Shown here in pieces: positions 36,323 to 45,636 of a stretch of 64,000 nucleotides of DNA (within the stretch, counting starts at the first letter, position 1; every line of letters begins with the position of its first letter). The stretch is from Lindgomyces ingoldianus (taxonomy: Eukaryota > Ascomycota > Dothideomycetes > Pleosporales > Lindgomycetaceae). The stretch covers positions 2,211,479 through 2,275,478 of the forward strand of contig NW_022985164.1 of NCBI RefSeq assembly GCF_010093535.1, written 5' to 3'. Made by a program: the position numbers and the translations under genes. The notes under the pieces were generated by a model. The model was not told the origin of the DNA, searched no databases, and saw only the letters and a list, made by a program, of their open reading frames with translations.

Positions 36323-37165
36323 ATGAAGATTTCTACTTCTCTTACACTGGCCGCTGCCATTTCATCGGCTTCAGCACATACGATATTCGTTTCTCTCAAC
36401 GGAGGTGCTGTGGGTGATGGCGTCCGGGTTCCTTCTTACGATGGCGTACGTTTGTATTCCTCCATCAGTCAAAGTCACCTCTAAAATATCATAGCCAATT
36501 ACAGACGTATCATCTAACAATATAGTCTGCAACGGCGGACCAAACCCCACAACCGCAACCTCCAAAGTCATCACCGTGCAAGCCGGCTCAACAGCCAAGC
36601 TGACATGGCGACACACTCTCACCTCCGCTGCTAGCGATGTCATCGACCCGAGTCACAAGGGACCCGTTATGGCGTACATGAAGAAGGTGTCTGATGCGAC
36701 CAAGGATTCTGGTGTTGGCGGTTTGTAGCCCAACTTCCAACTCCCCATGAATTCCCAACTTCCAAACCTCACTTCAAAATAGCCCAATCAGTCCCAAAAC
36801 TAACAAACCCTCCAGGTGGCTGGTTCAAAATCCAACAAGATGGCTTCGACGGTACAAAATGGGGTGTGGAACGCCTGATCTCCGCCTCTGGCGTCCAAAC
36901 TGTCACAATTCCACAATGCATCGCTCCAGGGCAGTACCTGCTCCGAGGCGAACTCATCGCTCTGCACGGCGCGCAAAATGCGAACGGTGCGCAATTTTAT
37001 ATGGAGTGTGCCCAAATTAATGTTACCGGAGGTTCGGCAAGTAAGACGCCTGCGACAGTGAGCTTCCCTGGTGCGTACAAGGCGACGGACCCCGGGATTT
37101 TGTATAATTTATATGCCGGCCAGAAAACTTACACGGTTCCGGGGCCGAGTGTTTTTACTTGTTAA
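36323..37165 (+). CDS. AA9 lytic polysaccharide monooxygenase, 3 exons, 232 aa
   Basis: Join: 36323..36445, 36495..36720, 36816..37165. Junctions read [18 protein letters not shown] and [16 protein letters not shown], both in frame. AA9 enzymes (formerly GH61) cut crystalline cellulose or other beta-glucans oxidatively using one copper ion. The signal peptide ends in SSASA and the next residue is His19, which becomes the N-terminal His of the copper histidine brace. The second brace His is in [10 protein letters not shown], and the axial Tyr with its Gln partner is in [11 protein letters not shown]. Only the catalytic domain is present, with no cellulose-binding module. The protein ends soon after the core fold. 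It is secreted and probably induced on plant material; no motif proves this. Confidence 0.93.
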
Positions 37166-37412
37166 GGGAGCGAGGAATTGGGCTTATGTAGCTGGAATTT
37201 GACCAATCTAAATTTATGATCCCAACACTCTTAAGGCTAAGGGGTTGACAAAAAGAAAAGCAAGAACGCTTATGAGATCTATAGAATTGGTGAAATTTTA
37301 ACAAAAAGAGAAAACTGATCACCTCACTTCCTGGTCTCCCGCGCTTCTCCCCTGCAATCGTTCCCACCGCCGCTTTTTTGGAGTCTCTAATCTTGCTCTA
37401 GTCTTCGTCACA

Positions 37413-39042
37413 CTACCAGACGCGGCTCGGTCTTTTGCTTCGCCATAGAACCTTCGGTTTCGAAGGTGCTTCCGCTGTGGTCGCCCTGGTTTTTGTTGTA
37501 ATTTTCACCAGGGACGTCGTCTTCGACCTAGCCTTCCTCTCCACCTTATCCTTCACCCCCTCCTTCACCCCCATCTTAATAACCCCCCATCCCCTCGGTT
37601 TCCCTTTCCCTGAAGTCCGAGCTGGCACATCTCTCACCATACTGATCTTGTCACTCAGCTCCCCAGAATCCAGCTTACTCCGAGACTCAGAGATTAGTAC
37701 CGGCAAGCTTGGATGTCTGCGTCTTTCTATGCGGGCATGTTTGGTGGGACGATAGTTTGGGAGTCTGAGTAGGGCACGTCAAGGGATAGTTTTGGTTTGT
37801 GAGATTGGAAGGGAGTGGGGTTTTGAGGGCGAGCAGGAAGGAGAAGGGCCCGGTAGATGTCTTCCTTCGGGCTGCTAGCTTAGATTCAGTACCAGACGTC
37901 ACCGAGCTGGGGCTAGAGGTGCGTACAAATCTAGGTCTTCCAATTCGATAGTACTTGGTGAAGGCGGATCTTTGGGTATTAGTTTTGAAAATTGCCTCGC
38001 AGGTGCATGAGGTAGTGGCTCCACAAACGGCCTTCCAGAAAGGGTTTCCTTGCTTGCGCTCATTGTCACGAGTGCCAGCACGGCTACTCTCTTTTTGGCT
38101 TCGACAGCGACTTCCTTGGGTGTATGTTTTTTGACCTTGGTAACTTTTGTTGCCTTTGAAGCAGCCTTAGCTTTGTGCATGCCCCTGCACTTCCCTTTCT
38201 TCGGTGGAGGGAGAAATGGGTTACCAGTTGGTAGATCATCTTTAGTTTTTTTTGAAGCGCCCGTGCTCATTTCTGAATGTAATGGACTCCTCTTCTCCCC
38301 ATGGTCACTGAGGTAGTTCTTTCTGCTTCCTCGCCGACTCCCTGCTGCCTACGGTTGGAGCTTCTTTGGCGAGACGAGGCGTGTAGAATCAGAGATTTGG
38401 GAGAAGCGGGAAATGGAGAAGATGGGGTGTTTGTATCTCCAGGACCGGTTCTAATCATGCCGCGTCATCGAGGTTGCGGAGCTATAGCAGGCAAAGTGGC
38501 AGACGATGGGGCAGGGGATGTGGTGTCACTATTTTCCAGATTCACAACCGGAGGTTTCCCTTTTCCTTTGCCTCTCGCAGTTGGAGCGGCGGTTCTTCTC
38601 CCTGCCTTCGTAGCCCGCGTGTGTCGACCCGTAAAATACTCTAGACTCTCCTCGGTACTCTGACTCCACTTTCTAGGCTCCCACGTCGCATTCGGATGGT
38701 GATCCTGCCACAGACGCACAAGGCGGTACGGAGGGCTAGAAATATGCTCCGAGCCACTAGTTGAAGAATATCGCCTTGGATTCCAAGTTACTGTAGGGTC
38801 AGTCGCTCGGCGGCGAGAACGGGCTCTGATAGGCGGGCTTGAGGTACATTCGGAAGCCATGGAAGGCGTGTCCAGGTATTCCCGCAGGCATTCCCGGTCG
38901 ACTTGGAGGCGTTTGCGTCTACTGCTACTTCCACTTTAGTTCGGTTTGGAAACGGAGTCTTTCCCCTTGCTAGTGCTCCTGGTGGCTCTCCCACTCGTGT
39001 CCACGGGGAGGTTTGGTTTCTGTGGTGTTCGAGTTGCGACAT
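37413..39042 (-). pseudogene. Lys/Ser/Pro-rich disordered protein, gene structure unresolved
   Basis: Six minus-strand frames follow each other almost without gaps: 39042-38788, 38860-38465, 38458-38267, 38270-37899, 37902-37687 and 37706-37413. Neighbouring frames touch or overlap by a few bases, and the second and third lie in the same frame separated by a single TGA (38465-38467). All encode low-complexity basic sequence rich in Ser, Pro, Arg and Lys. Either this is one gene of about 500 codons broken by frameshifts and a stop, or a gene with several introns I cannot place. No domain is recognised. The neighbouring 755-residue protein has a similar basic, disordered style, so a relationship is possible. 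Confidence 0.3.
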
Positions 39043-39376
39043 GTTTCTTCAAAACGCTCCTCTTCGGGCTTAGAGCGGCAATTGAACTCATGTCTGTGTC
39101 TCCCTCTTCATCACCGCGGTCGTTATACCTAATCCTCTTCTCAACCGTACTTAGCGAGAATTTGACTTTGGGGTTACGTCTCGTCGGCGGTGGGGTATAT
39201 ATCCTCGCCGGACGAGTCCTACGTTTCTAGAGACTCCTCGTCAAGCTCGACAGACTTTGAAGCCTGGAAGATTAATCTAATAGCCGACGCCGGAGCAAGA
39301 TAGATGTGAATCTCGGGCCATTGCTAAAGTCGTGAGAAAAGATGTGGGAGGAGTTCCACTGTCGGATGTCAGCGTC

Positions 39377-39655
39377 CTACCTGGACAAATAATTAACAGG
39401 GCAGGAACAGAGTCTAACGTACATGAGAATCCAGGAACCCCCCCATACAATGCCACAAAATGGACACTTCAAATCTGTCTCTCCAATATGTCTTCTATAA
39501 TGCTCCTGTATTCCGATATCATCTCCTCTCTCCAACGGCTCAAGACAAACTTTACAATACTGCTCATGTTTCAATTTATTACTCATGACGGAATATAGCT
39601 GCCATTTTAGCTCAGCAACAGGAACATCCTCGGACTGAGAAATGATCTCCGACAT
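39377..39655 (-). CDS. Putative short zinc-finger ORF or missing C-terminal exon of the upstream gene
   Basis: Starting at ATG 39655, this frame gives MSEIISQSEDVPVAELKWQL and then a C-x2-C ... H-x3-H ... C-x2-C arrangement (YCKVCLEPL, EHYRRH, LKCPFCG) over about 40 residues, which looks like a small treble-clef or C2H2-like finger. The frame overlaps the last 44 nt of the 755-residue gene in another frame. It could be a separate gene, or the real C-terminus of that gene joined by an intron or a frameshift. A good donor (GTACGT near 39424) suggests at least one more exon downstream. Confidence 0.4.
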   Translation of the reverse strand: MSEIISQSEDVPVAELKWQLYSVMSNKLKHEQYCKVCLEPLERGDDIGIQEHYRRHIGETDLKCPFCGIVWGGSWILMYVRLCSCPVNYLSR

Positions 39656-41879
39656 GGCGGTTTTTTTTAGAAAATGTCGGAGAGTGAGGAAGCTTGCGAC
39701 CGGTAGTAACTTGTTCGACATGTTGCTGGAAGAGTTTCTCCCAGGCTTCATGGTGGAATGCCCTGAGCGCTTTGCTGGCGGGAGATGTAGGGATGTGGGT
39801 CAAGGAGGGAGCGTATGAGAGGCTGATTTCGCTGAGCCAGGAATCGAATTCTGCGAAATTGGGGGGGAGATGCTCGACGCTGCATTTCCTTGACATCGCT
39901 AGTGGCGTGCTTAAATCACTGGGTGTGATAGGCCGGAAGAGTCCATGGGCAATGGCCTCATTGTCTTGGGCTTCGCCTGTGAAAGTGTCGACGACGTCCC
40001 AATATGCATCATCGTCGCGAGTCCAAGGCTCATCCCCCTGAATCGGTGAAACGGGTTGGTCTGAGCTCAGAAAATGCAACGACGCTATCTTCTCTGCTAA
40101 ACTCCTGGGCCTCGGAACGTCGTAGTTTTCGCTGCCGATATGAACAGGTGGCACCGTAGGCAGCCTCCCACTCGGATACAAATCCACCAAATTATCAGTA
40201 AGATATTTCCAATGCTGTGACCTCCCCTCCAGAAGCCAGGCATTACGGTAGCCATTTAACACGGAGGCAAGACCCTCCCGGAAGAGATTCCTCTCAATAT
40301 TCCACAGTGCGGCGTTGTATCTAGAGGCCTTCGGGTGCGTCGGATTTTCCTGGAAATTCGGCGATACACCCGGCTTCTTCACCCTCGTCTTCCCCCTCGC
40401 AAAGGGATAAGGTCGAAATGCGGATTTCATATTACTCAGCTGCGTAAAAATCCTATACTGATCTTCTCCGAACAGCCGTTGCCGCGCTTGCTCCTCTCGG
40501 ATTTCCTCCTGGCCATCTACCTTCTTGGTAGAACGCCAATCAGGATTCATGGTGGTCGGATCCTCCCACTCGCCGGGCAACGTCCAGAAGTAGAAATGCG
40601 GTAATTGCATTCCTGGAAACCTGATGTAAAACAGATTCTCCAGCGTGCGTGGTTCGCCGTCGGCCATTGGGCGTGGGTAGTCGAGGAAAGCGGGGAGATA
40701 GCAGATTGGGGGTCGGAATTCGGAGGTGGCGTAGATCTCCCGCATGAGTTCCTGTCTGTCTTTCTTTGCTTTCGATTGTTGCTTGCCCTTCTCGCTTTTT
40801 TTGGTTGCCTTGAGTTTTGATTTCGCCTTTTCTTTTCCTTTCTCTTTATTGGAGGGTTGAGCGGAGGAAGCTGGAGGATTTGTCCGCTCAGGCAAGTTCA
40901 AATACATGCTCCCATTCCACCCCTGCACCTGCGTACGAGCAGCCCAGCCTAACCCACTTTCAATTTTCGCTTTTCGCAGCATACGGATCAAACAACCGTT
41001 GCGTGCGGCGTCGATGACTTCCTGGGATAGCTTAGGTACGAAATTTGCTCCCACCCCGTGTGGAATCGCCCGTCCAGGCAGCTCCAGCGTCTCTCTCGTG
41101 ACACTCGTCACTAAATTCATAACCGCATAAGGGATTTTAAAAGGCAGGACCTCAGGAGACACGTCTTGTTTTTCAGTCCCTCCAGGCGTATACGGCGAAG
41201 GTGGCGGACCGGGGCTTGGCATGTCTGGTAACGGCCATTCATAAATCCTCAACTTCTGATGGGGAAATGTTGGCGAGACTGATGGTGTAGTTCCTGGATC
41301 TGAGGACTCATCGCTCTCGCTCCACGTATCTCCATCCTCACTACTCGCCATCGTCCCAAGCTTCTCTACGCCCTGAATAGTATACTCAGTAACCTGGCTT
41401 TCCTTTTCGACAGTTGTATCAGAAACATCTTCCTCCCCATCCGCCCTCTTTTTTCCCCTTTCCCTCTCCCTCCTTGCCATCGCTCTCGCCTGTTCATTCG
41501 CCTTCTCAATCTCCGCCCTCTTCCCCCTAACTTCCTGCATTCTCTTCTCCATCTCCTTATTCTGTTTCATCCGCGCGCGCTTCCTAAGCTTGTCATCCTC
41601 AGCCAAAGCGCGCGCCATCTCATGCTTTGGCATGTCCTTTCGGTACAAGCCTTTTCGACTGGGGCTGCGGATGGCGTACATGAGTTCTTTGTGTGTCTTG
41701 TCGTCCCAGTGGGTGCCCGTTTGGAGGTGTTTAGGGACCCGGTGCTTACCGGCCCGCCTGTGAGGTGTTGACCGGGATGCTGGTGCCCCTGGAGGGCATT
41801 CTTTCATTCGACGCTTCTTGGGAGCGGGGATTTCCTCCCTTAGTTCCTCCAGCTTACGTTTGGAGGGACCGCGAGGCAT
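39612..41879 (-). CDS. Lysine-rich, largely disordered protein of unknown function, 755 aa
   Basis: A single long frame. The open frame extends to 41936, but the first ATG is 41879 (MPRGPSKRKLEELREEIPAP). Visible: a strongly basic N-terminus with KKRRMK that could be a nuclear localisation signal, a charged Lys/Arg/Glu helix-prone segment (about residues 80-150), an acidic Ser/Asp patch (about 170-200), a second Lys-rich run (KEKAKSKLKATKKSEKGK, about 345-365) and a better-ordered C-terminal half rich in aromatic residues (FYIRFPGMQLPHFYFWTLPG). I recognise no named domain. It may be a nuclear or chromatin protein, but that is inference from composition only. Confidence 0.7.
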   Translation of the reverse strand: MPRGPSKRKLEELREEIPAPKKRRMKECPPGAPASRSTPHRRAGKHRVPKHLQTGTHWDDKTHKELMYAIRSPSRKGLYRKDMPKHEMARALAEDDKLRKRARMKQNKEMEKRMQEVRGKRAEIEKANEQARAMARRERERGKKRADGEEDVSDTTVEKESQVTEYTIQGVEKLGTMASSEDGDTWSESDESSDPGTTPSVSPTFPHQKLRIYEWPLPDMPSPGPPPSPYTPGGTEKQDVSPEVLPFKIPYAVMNLVTSVTRETLELPGRAIPHGVGANFVPKLSQEVIDAARNGCLIRMLRKAKIESGLGWAARTQVQGWNGSMYLNLPERTNPPASSAQPSNKEKGKEKAKSKLKATKKSEKGKQQSKAKKDRQELMREIYATSEFRPPICYLPAFLDYPRPMADGEPRTLENLFYIRFPGMQLPHFYFWTLPGEWEDPTTMNPDWRSTKKVDGQEEIREEQARQRLFGEDQYRIFTQLSNMKSAFRPYPFARGKTRVKKPGVSPNFQENPTHPKASRYNAALWNIERNLFREGLASVLNGYRNAWLLEGRSQHWKYLTDNLVDLYPSGRLPTVPPVHIGSENYDVPRPRSLAEKIASLHFLSSDQPVSPIQGDEPWTRDDDAYWDVVDTFTGEAQDNEAIAHGLFRPITPSDLSTPLAMSRKCSVEHLPPNFAEFDSWLSEISLSYAPSLTHIPTSPASKALRAFHHEAWEKLFQQHVEQVTTGRKLPHSPTFSKKNRHVGDHFSVRGCSCC

Positions 41880-42339
41880 GCTGGCGGTGGTTTGGTGGTT
41901 GAAGGATAACTGGCAGCTAGAGAGATGGAAGTGCAAGTTCTGGGAGATGAGTTGAGGTGTGGATAGGAGCTCGAAATGTAGGAGAGAACTCTCGAGGCCC
42001 TTGTTGATTCTTTAAAGTTTTGCTCTGATGGTGCTGTGTCGCCGCATTTGGTTGGTTACCTACCTTACTCATACTGATCAGCGCTACGAACAAAGTGTTC
42101 TTTGTTCTCTCGTGTCTAATGATGCTTGATCAGGTTAATGCGTATCGGTTTGACATTGGCGATCACAGGGTACAAAAATGAATGAGCGAGGAATGTGACG
42201 CATTGAGCGACCCGATACACCCACACTCGACAGGAAAGAGAGACACGAAACCAGAACCATAATATTGCAAAAAGATGCTAGGGTATCTCACTAAACTCAG
42301 GGTCAACGCTTGATATCAATCAAATTTCAGAAACGCTAC
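41880..42339. other. Intergenic, no gene seen
   Basis: Promoter of the 755-residue protein gene and 3' flank of the glutaminyl cyclase gene, both on the minus strand. Confidence 0.5.
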
Positions 42340-43582
42340 TTACAATTCCGTTTTATCCAAATCCATATACTTCCTCTTGTCCTTCTTAAAGTCAAAAAAT
42401 CCCTCCAACTCCATCCACTCCCCGGCAAACGCCGTTACCAGCCGTGTCCAATCCTCAACAGCATCCATATCCAAGTGCTCCCCATCATCATCCAACTCAT
42501 GCCACACCCTCGGAAACGGCGTCGGTATTATATGTAAAATCTCCACACCCCGCGCCATGAACGGGACATGATCGTCTTGCACGAAACCGCCTACGAAAGT
42601 ATCGTCGCCTTTGTTCGCATCAACCAAAAACGGTATCTCGGTGCGCGGTTTCTTGTTCTTGCGTTTTGCGAGCTTTATGGCGTGATTGGGGGAGGATTTG
42701 AAGGCACCAAGTTCTCTAAGTCGGTGTTCTATTTTAGCCATGTTTTTGTATGCCCAGTGTGTGGTTCGGAAGTAGGAGGGAACGTTTGGTGCGGACGCGC
42801 CGAGGAGGTCGAGGAGGACGAAGAGTGAGATTGAGTCGAGAGGAGTGCGGTAGGTGGACATGGCAGGGTGGAAGGAGGATTCCCACGTCGATGCAAGAGC
42901 GCTAGACGCAACTCGTCAGCCTTCGATGATCAAGACCAGAATTGTGGTCATGCAATTGCGATAGGATACCTTACCGTGCGCCATACAAACTATCATTGTC
43001 AGACCAAACTTTAAATGCCTCCTCCCCATCCAACAGCAAAATCTGCACGCCTTTCTGTTCTTCCAACTCGTCCGCCCCCTCTGCAACCATAGCCTCCCAT
43101 TTCTTCGTCAATGCCGCATCAATGCTCCGCGCAGCATGCAGAATCATCGCACATGGTGCTGCGCTATCCGTTGCGCCGATAAACCCGTGCGGAGTCAATT
43201 TGCTGTCATAATGCGCCACCAAAGCCAGTCTTCCAACCTCGCCAGACCGACTGCCAGGTGGGTCGCGCGTCGCAATAAAATTCACAAATGGGATTTCCTT
43301 GCCGTTGCTCACAGGAGTCGTGGAGGTGGAGTTGTGCAGCTCGATCGTCCATGCTGGTAGGTGTGTTTTGAAGAAGTCGACGAAATGCTGAAGAACAGCG
43401 GCACTACCAGGTGTCCCGGATACTCGCGTTCGTAATATCGGTGCTAGGATGGCGCCTTTGTGGATGTCAAAGTCGTCGCCGGGGCTGGGCAGGCTTTTGA
43501 GCGTGGAGTCGCTGAGAGTACTGTAGGATAGTCCGAGGGGGACGAAGGCAAGGAGAGAGAGAAAGGGAGTAAAGAATAACAT
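42340..43582 (-). CDS. Glutaminyl-peptide cyclotransferase (M28-fold), 2 exons, 389 aa
   Basis: Join is complement(42340..42901, 42975..43582); the 73-nt intron joins DSLYGA|R to ALASTWE. The enzyme cyclises N-terminal Gln to pyroglutamate on secreted peptides. Seen: a signal peptide (MLFFTPFLSLLAFVPLGLSY), and the M28 zinc-site elements HYDSK, the Asp of ATDSAAPCAMIL, Glu pair in LLLDGEEAFKVWSDNDSLYG, and the late segment TPFPRVWHELDDDGEHLD carrying the conserved His. The pattern matches animal and fungal QC rather than aminopeptidases. The protein should act in the secretory pathway or outside the cell. Start is the first ATG and gives the signal peptide directly. Confidence 0.93.
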
Positions 43583-44027
43583 GGCGACTGAGAGAGAATT
43601 ACATGTGGAGTGAAGTATAGCGAAGTAAGATGTAGAGGAGAAACCAAAAGTAAGGATTAGTTCTCAAAGTACGGGCATGTTGTGGGGTTGGATTGCAGAA
43701 AGGAGTGCAGTGAGCTGGGATACGAGAGAGGTGTTCTCAACACGGTTGATCTCTCTGCTCGGACATGCTTCCGCCGATCCGAGCGCTACCACGTGATATG
43801 AGTAGTCCTGTCCATTGATACTATTGAGTACATCACGAGGTTCTATAAGTGCCCAAAGTAACTCGTTCACGACGTTAAGTTTCTCCAGAGTTTCCCACTC
43901 TGCCGCGGTCGCTCCTCCAACGGAAACATAACCCCAGAACGCCAAGACTCAGGAGAAGCAACTCTACCCGAGTCGCAGAACCTCATCACGAGTTTCGTCT
44001 CTCACATCCTCCAATCCATCAATTAAC
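43583..44027. other. Divergent promoter region; contains an unassigned minus-strand ORF
   Basis: A minus-strand frame of 93 codons (43664-43945) is open but has no ATG and no workable splice to the next frame (43964-44167), which itself overlaps exon 1 of the plus-strand gene. I treat both as non-coding. Confidence 0.4.
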
Positions 44028-45257
44028 ATGCATGCTCGCTTCTTTCCTCTCGCCCAAGCTCTCAGAAGCTCAGTGCTATGGATGAATACCAGCAGACCGA
44101 TCTGCGGGTCACGGATCTCCCAATTCGTCTGCAAAACCTGTCGAAATAAATTTTCCACAGCGTCCATCTTGCGCCAAGTCGCAGAGGCTGGATCGAAAGA
44201 AAAGGGTATAGCGTACCCTAACTCTATAGCTATGCGAGCGAGTATTGCTCATATTTGTTAGGTTACCCTGCTCGACTATGTATATACAAAGCAGGAGATA
44301 CGCGAACCTCGTGGCTTGCGTTTTGGAAAGGCACGGCGATATTCCAGTTCGGTGCTACATATATTTTCATCGCGCCTTTTTTGTATAAAAATGAGGAGTG
44401 GGAGCCTAGAGAGGGGGTGAGGATTATGTGGGCTGTGGGAGGTAAGATATCTATCTCTTACGCTCGTTCTGTCTTTGTTTATTGTGCTAAATTTTTAATC
44501 AATGGTGGATTGTCCCGTGATGCACTAGTCAAACTAAGCTGGTGGTCCACCATTACATGTATACGCTTTTCTTAGCTCTTCTACTTTCACTCCTCTATTA
44601 CCACATTTCTTACCCTAGGACTCCTTTCATCATCCTCTCCAGTCTTTCTCATATCTCTACCTCCACGCTCTAACGATCCCAATAGCAATCGTCCTCTCCG
44701 CCCTGCCCATAGCCACCCTCTCCTACCTGACCGCCCCTTTCGTAAAATCCATCTATATTTCCCTCCCTCCCTGGACCCGCACCTCTCTCCCCACCCTCCG
44801 CAAATTCTCCGCTGCCCTCCCACCCAGCACCCGTCTCGAATTCACCACCCTGCGTACCTGGCCCTCCGAACGCACCACCACGGCATTTCTAGACGAACTC
44901 CGCCCCTTGTCGCCGCATCGGTTAAGGTTTGCCAATATTGAGTTGGTTAGAGGGGAGAAGTGGAGGAAGGCACAGAGGGAGCGGAGTTGGTGGAGAAAAG
45001 TGGCGGAGGTGTTGGCGGAGCCGAGGAGTAAGTTTTATGTTAAGGAGGGGAGGAGCTATACGGTCAGTACTGGGGTGCCGGGGGTGTGGGAGAATGTGGC
45101 GTTGGCGATTCGGCGGCAGGGTCTGAAGGAGGGGGGAAAGGGGGTTAAGGGTATGAGCAGTGGGGTGAAACCAATGGCAAAGTCGGCAGATGGTATGAGA
45201 ATAGAGGCGAGTAAGAAAATTAAGAGACAGACTACGAGGCCTATTAAGGGAAGATAA
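44028..45257 (+). CDS. Conserved fungal mitochondrial membrane protein, 3 exons, 309 aa
   Basis: Join: 44028..44205, 44262..44441, 44686..45257. Splices give KEKGYPARLCIYKAG and MWAVGGAIVLSALPIA; the second intron (244 nt) has a perfect CTAAC branch site 12 nt before its acceptor. The N-terminus (MHARFFPLAQALRSSVLW...) is basic and Ser-rich without acidic residues, a mitochondrial presequence. Two hydrophobic helices follow (LAFWKGTAIFQFGATYIFIA, then the segment across the second splice), arranged as a hairpin, and then a basic C-terminal matrix-type domain with RPLSPHRLRFANIEL. The hairpin plus basic tail reminds me of TMEM70-like assembly factors, but the resemblance is loose. Confidence 0.72.
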
Positions 45258-45636
45258 AAAGATATGAAGGTGTGGGAGCGATGTTTCAACTGCAGAGGTT
45301 GAAATAAGTAATCCCCGAGGATACCGTCGTGCGCCGTCCTGGGTGAACGAGAAGTTGTAGGATAGACTATAAGCCTTATACAATAGGACTCAGAAGTTTG
45401 TCGGGTTCTCGAAGATAGATAGGCTCCTTACTCACAGATATGTAAATGACTAGATAGAAGATTTGAGGTGTATTATAGCCCATCTAAATAGACTAAGCAA
45501 CTGGTATCAATTTGAAGAAAAGTAACCACAAAGGACAGGCACGAACCAACGGTTCAACCCCACACTCGGCCTCAATAGCACGTTCTCCGTAGCCTTCACC
45601 AGACCACAGAACCGTTCCAAATACAACTACCATCTC
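45258..45636. other. Short intergenic region between convergent genes
   Basis: Contains the 3' ends of both genes; nothing else seen. Confidence 0.5.

Noticed and set aside
43664..44167. Minus-strand frames of 93 and 67 codons as an extra gene
   Set aside because: The larger frame has no ATG and opens right after a stop. Splicing it to the other frame fails in phase or needs introns under 45 nt, and the second frame overlaps exon 1 of the well-supported plus-strand gene.
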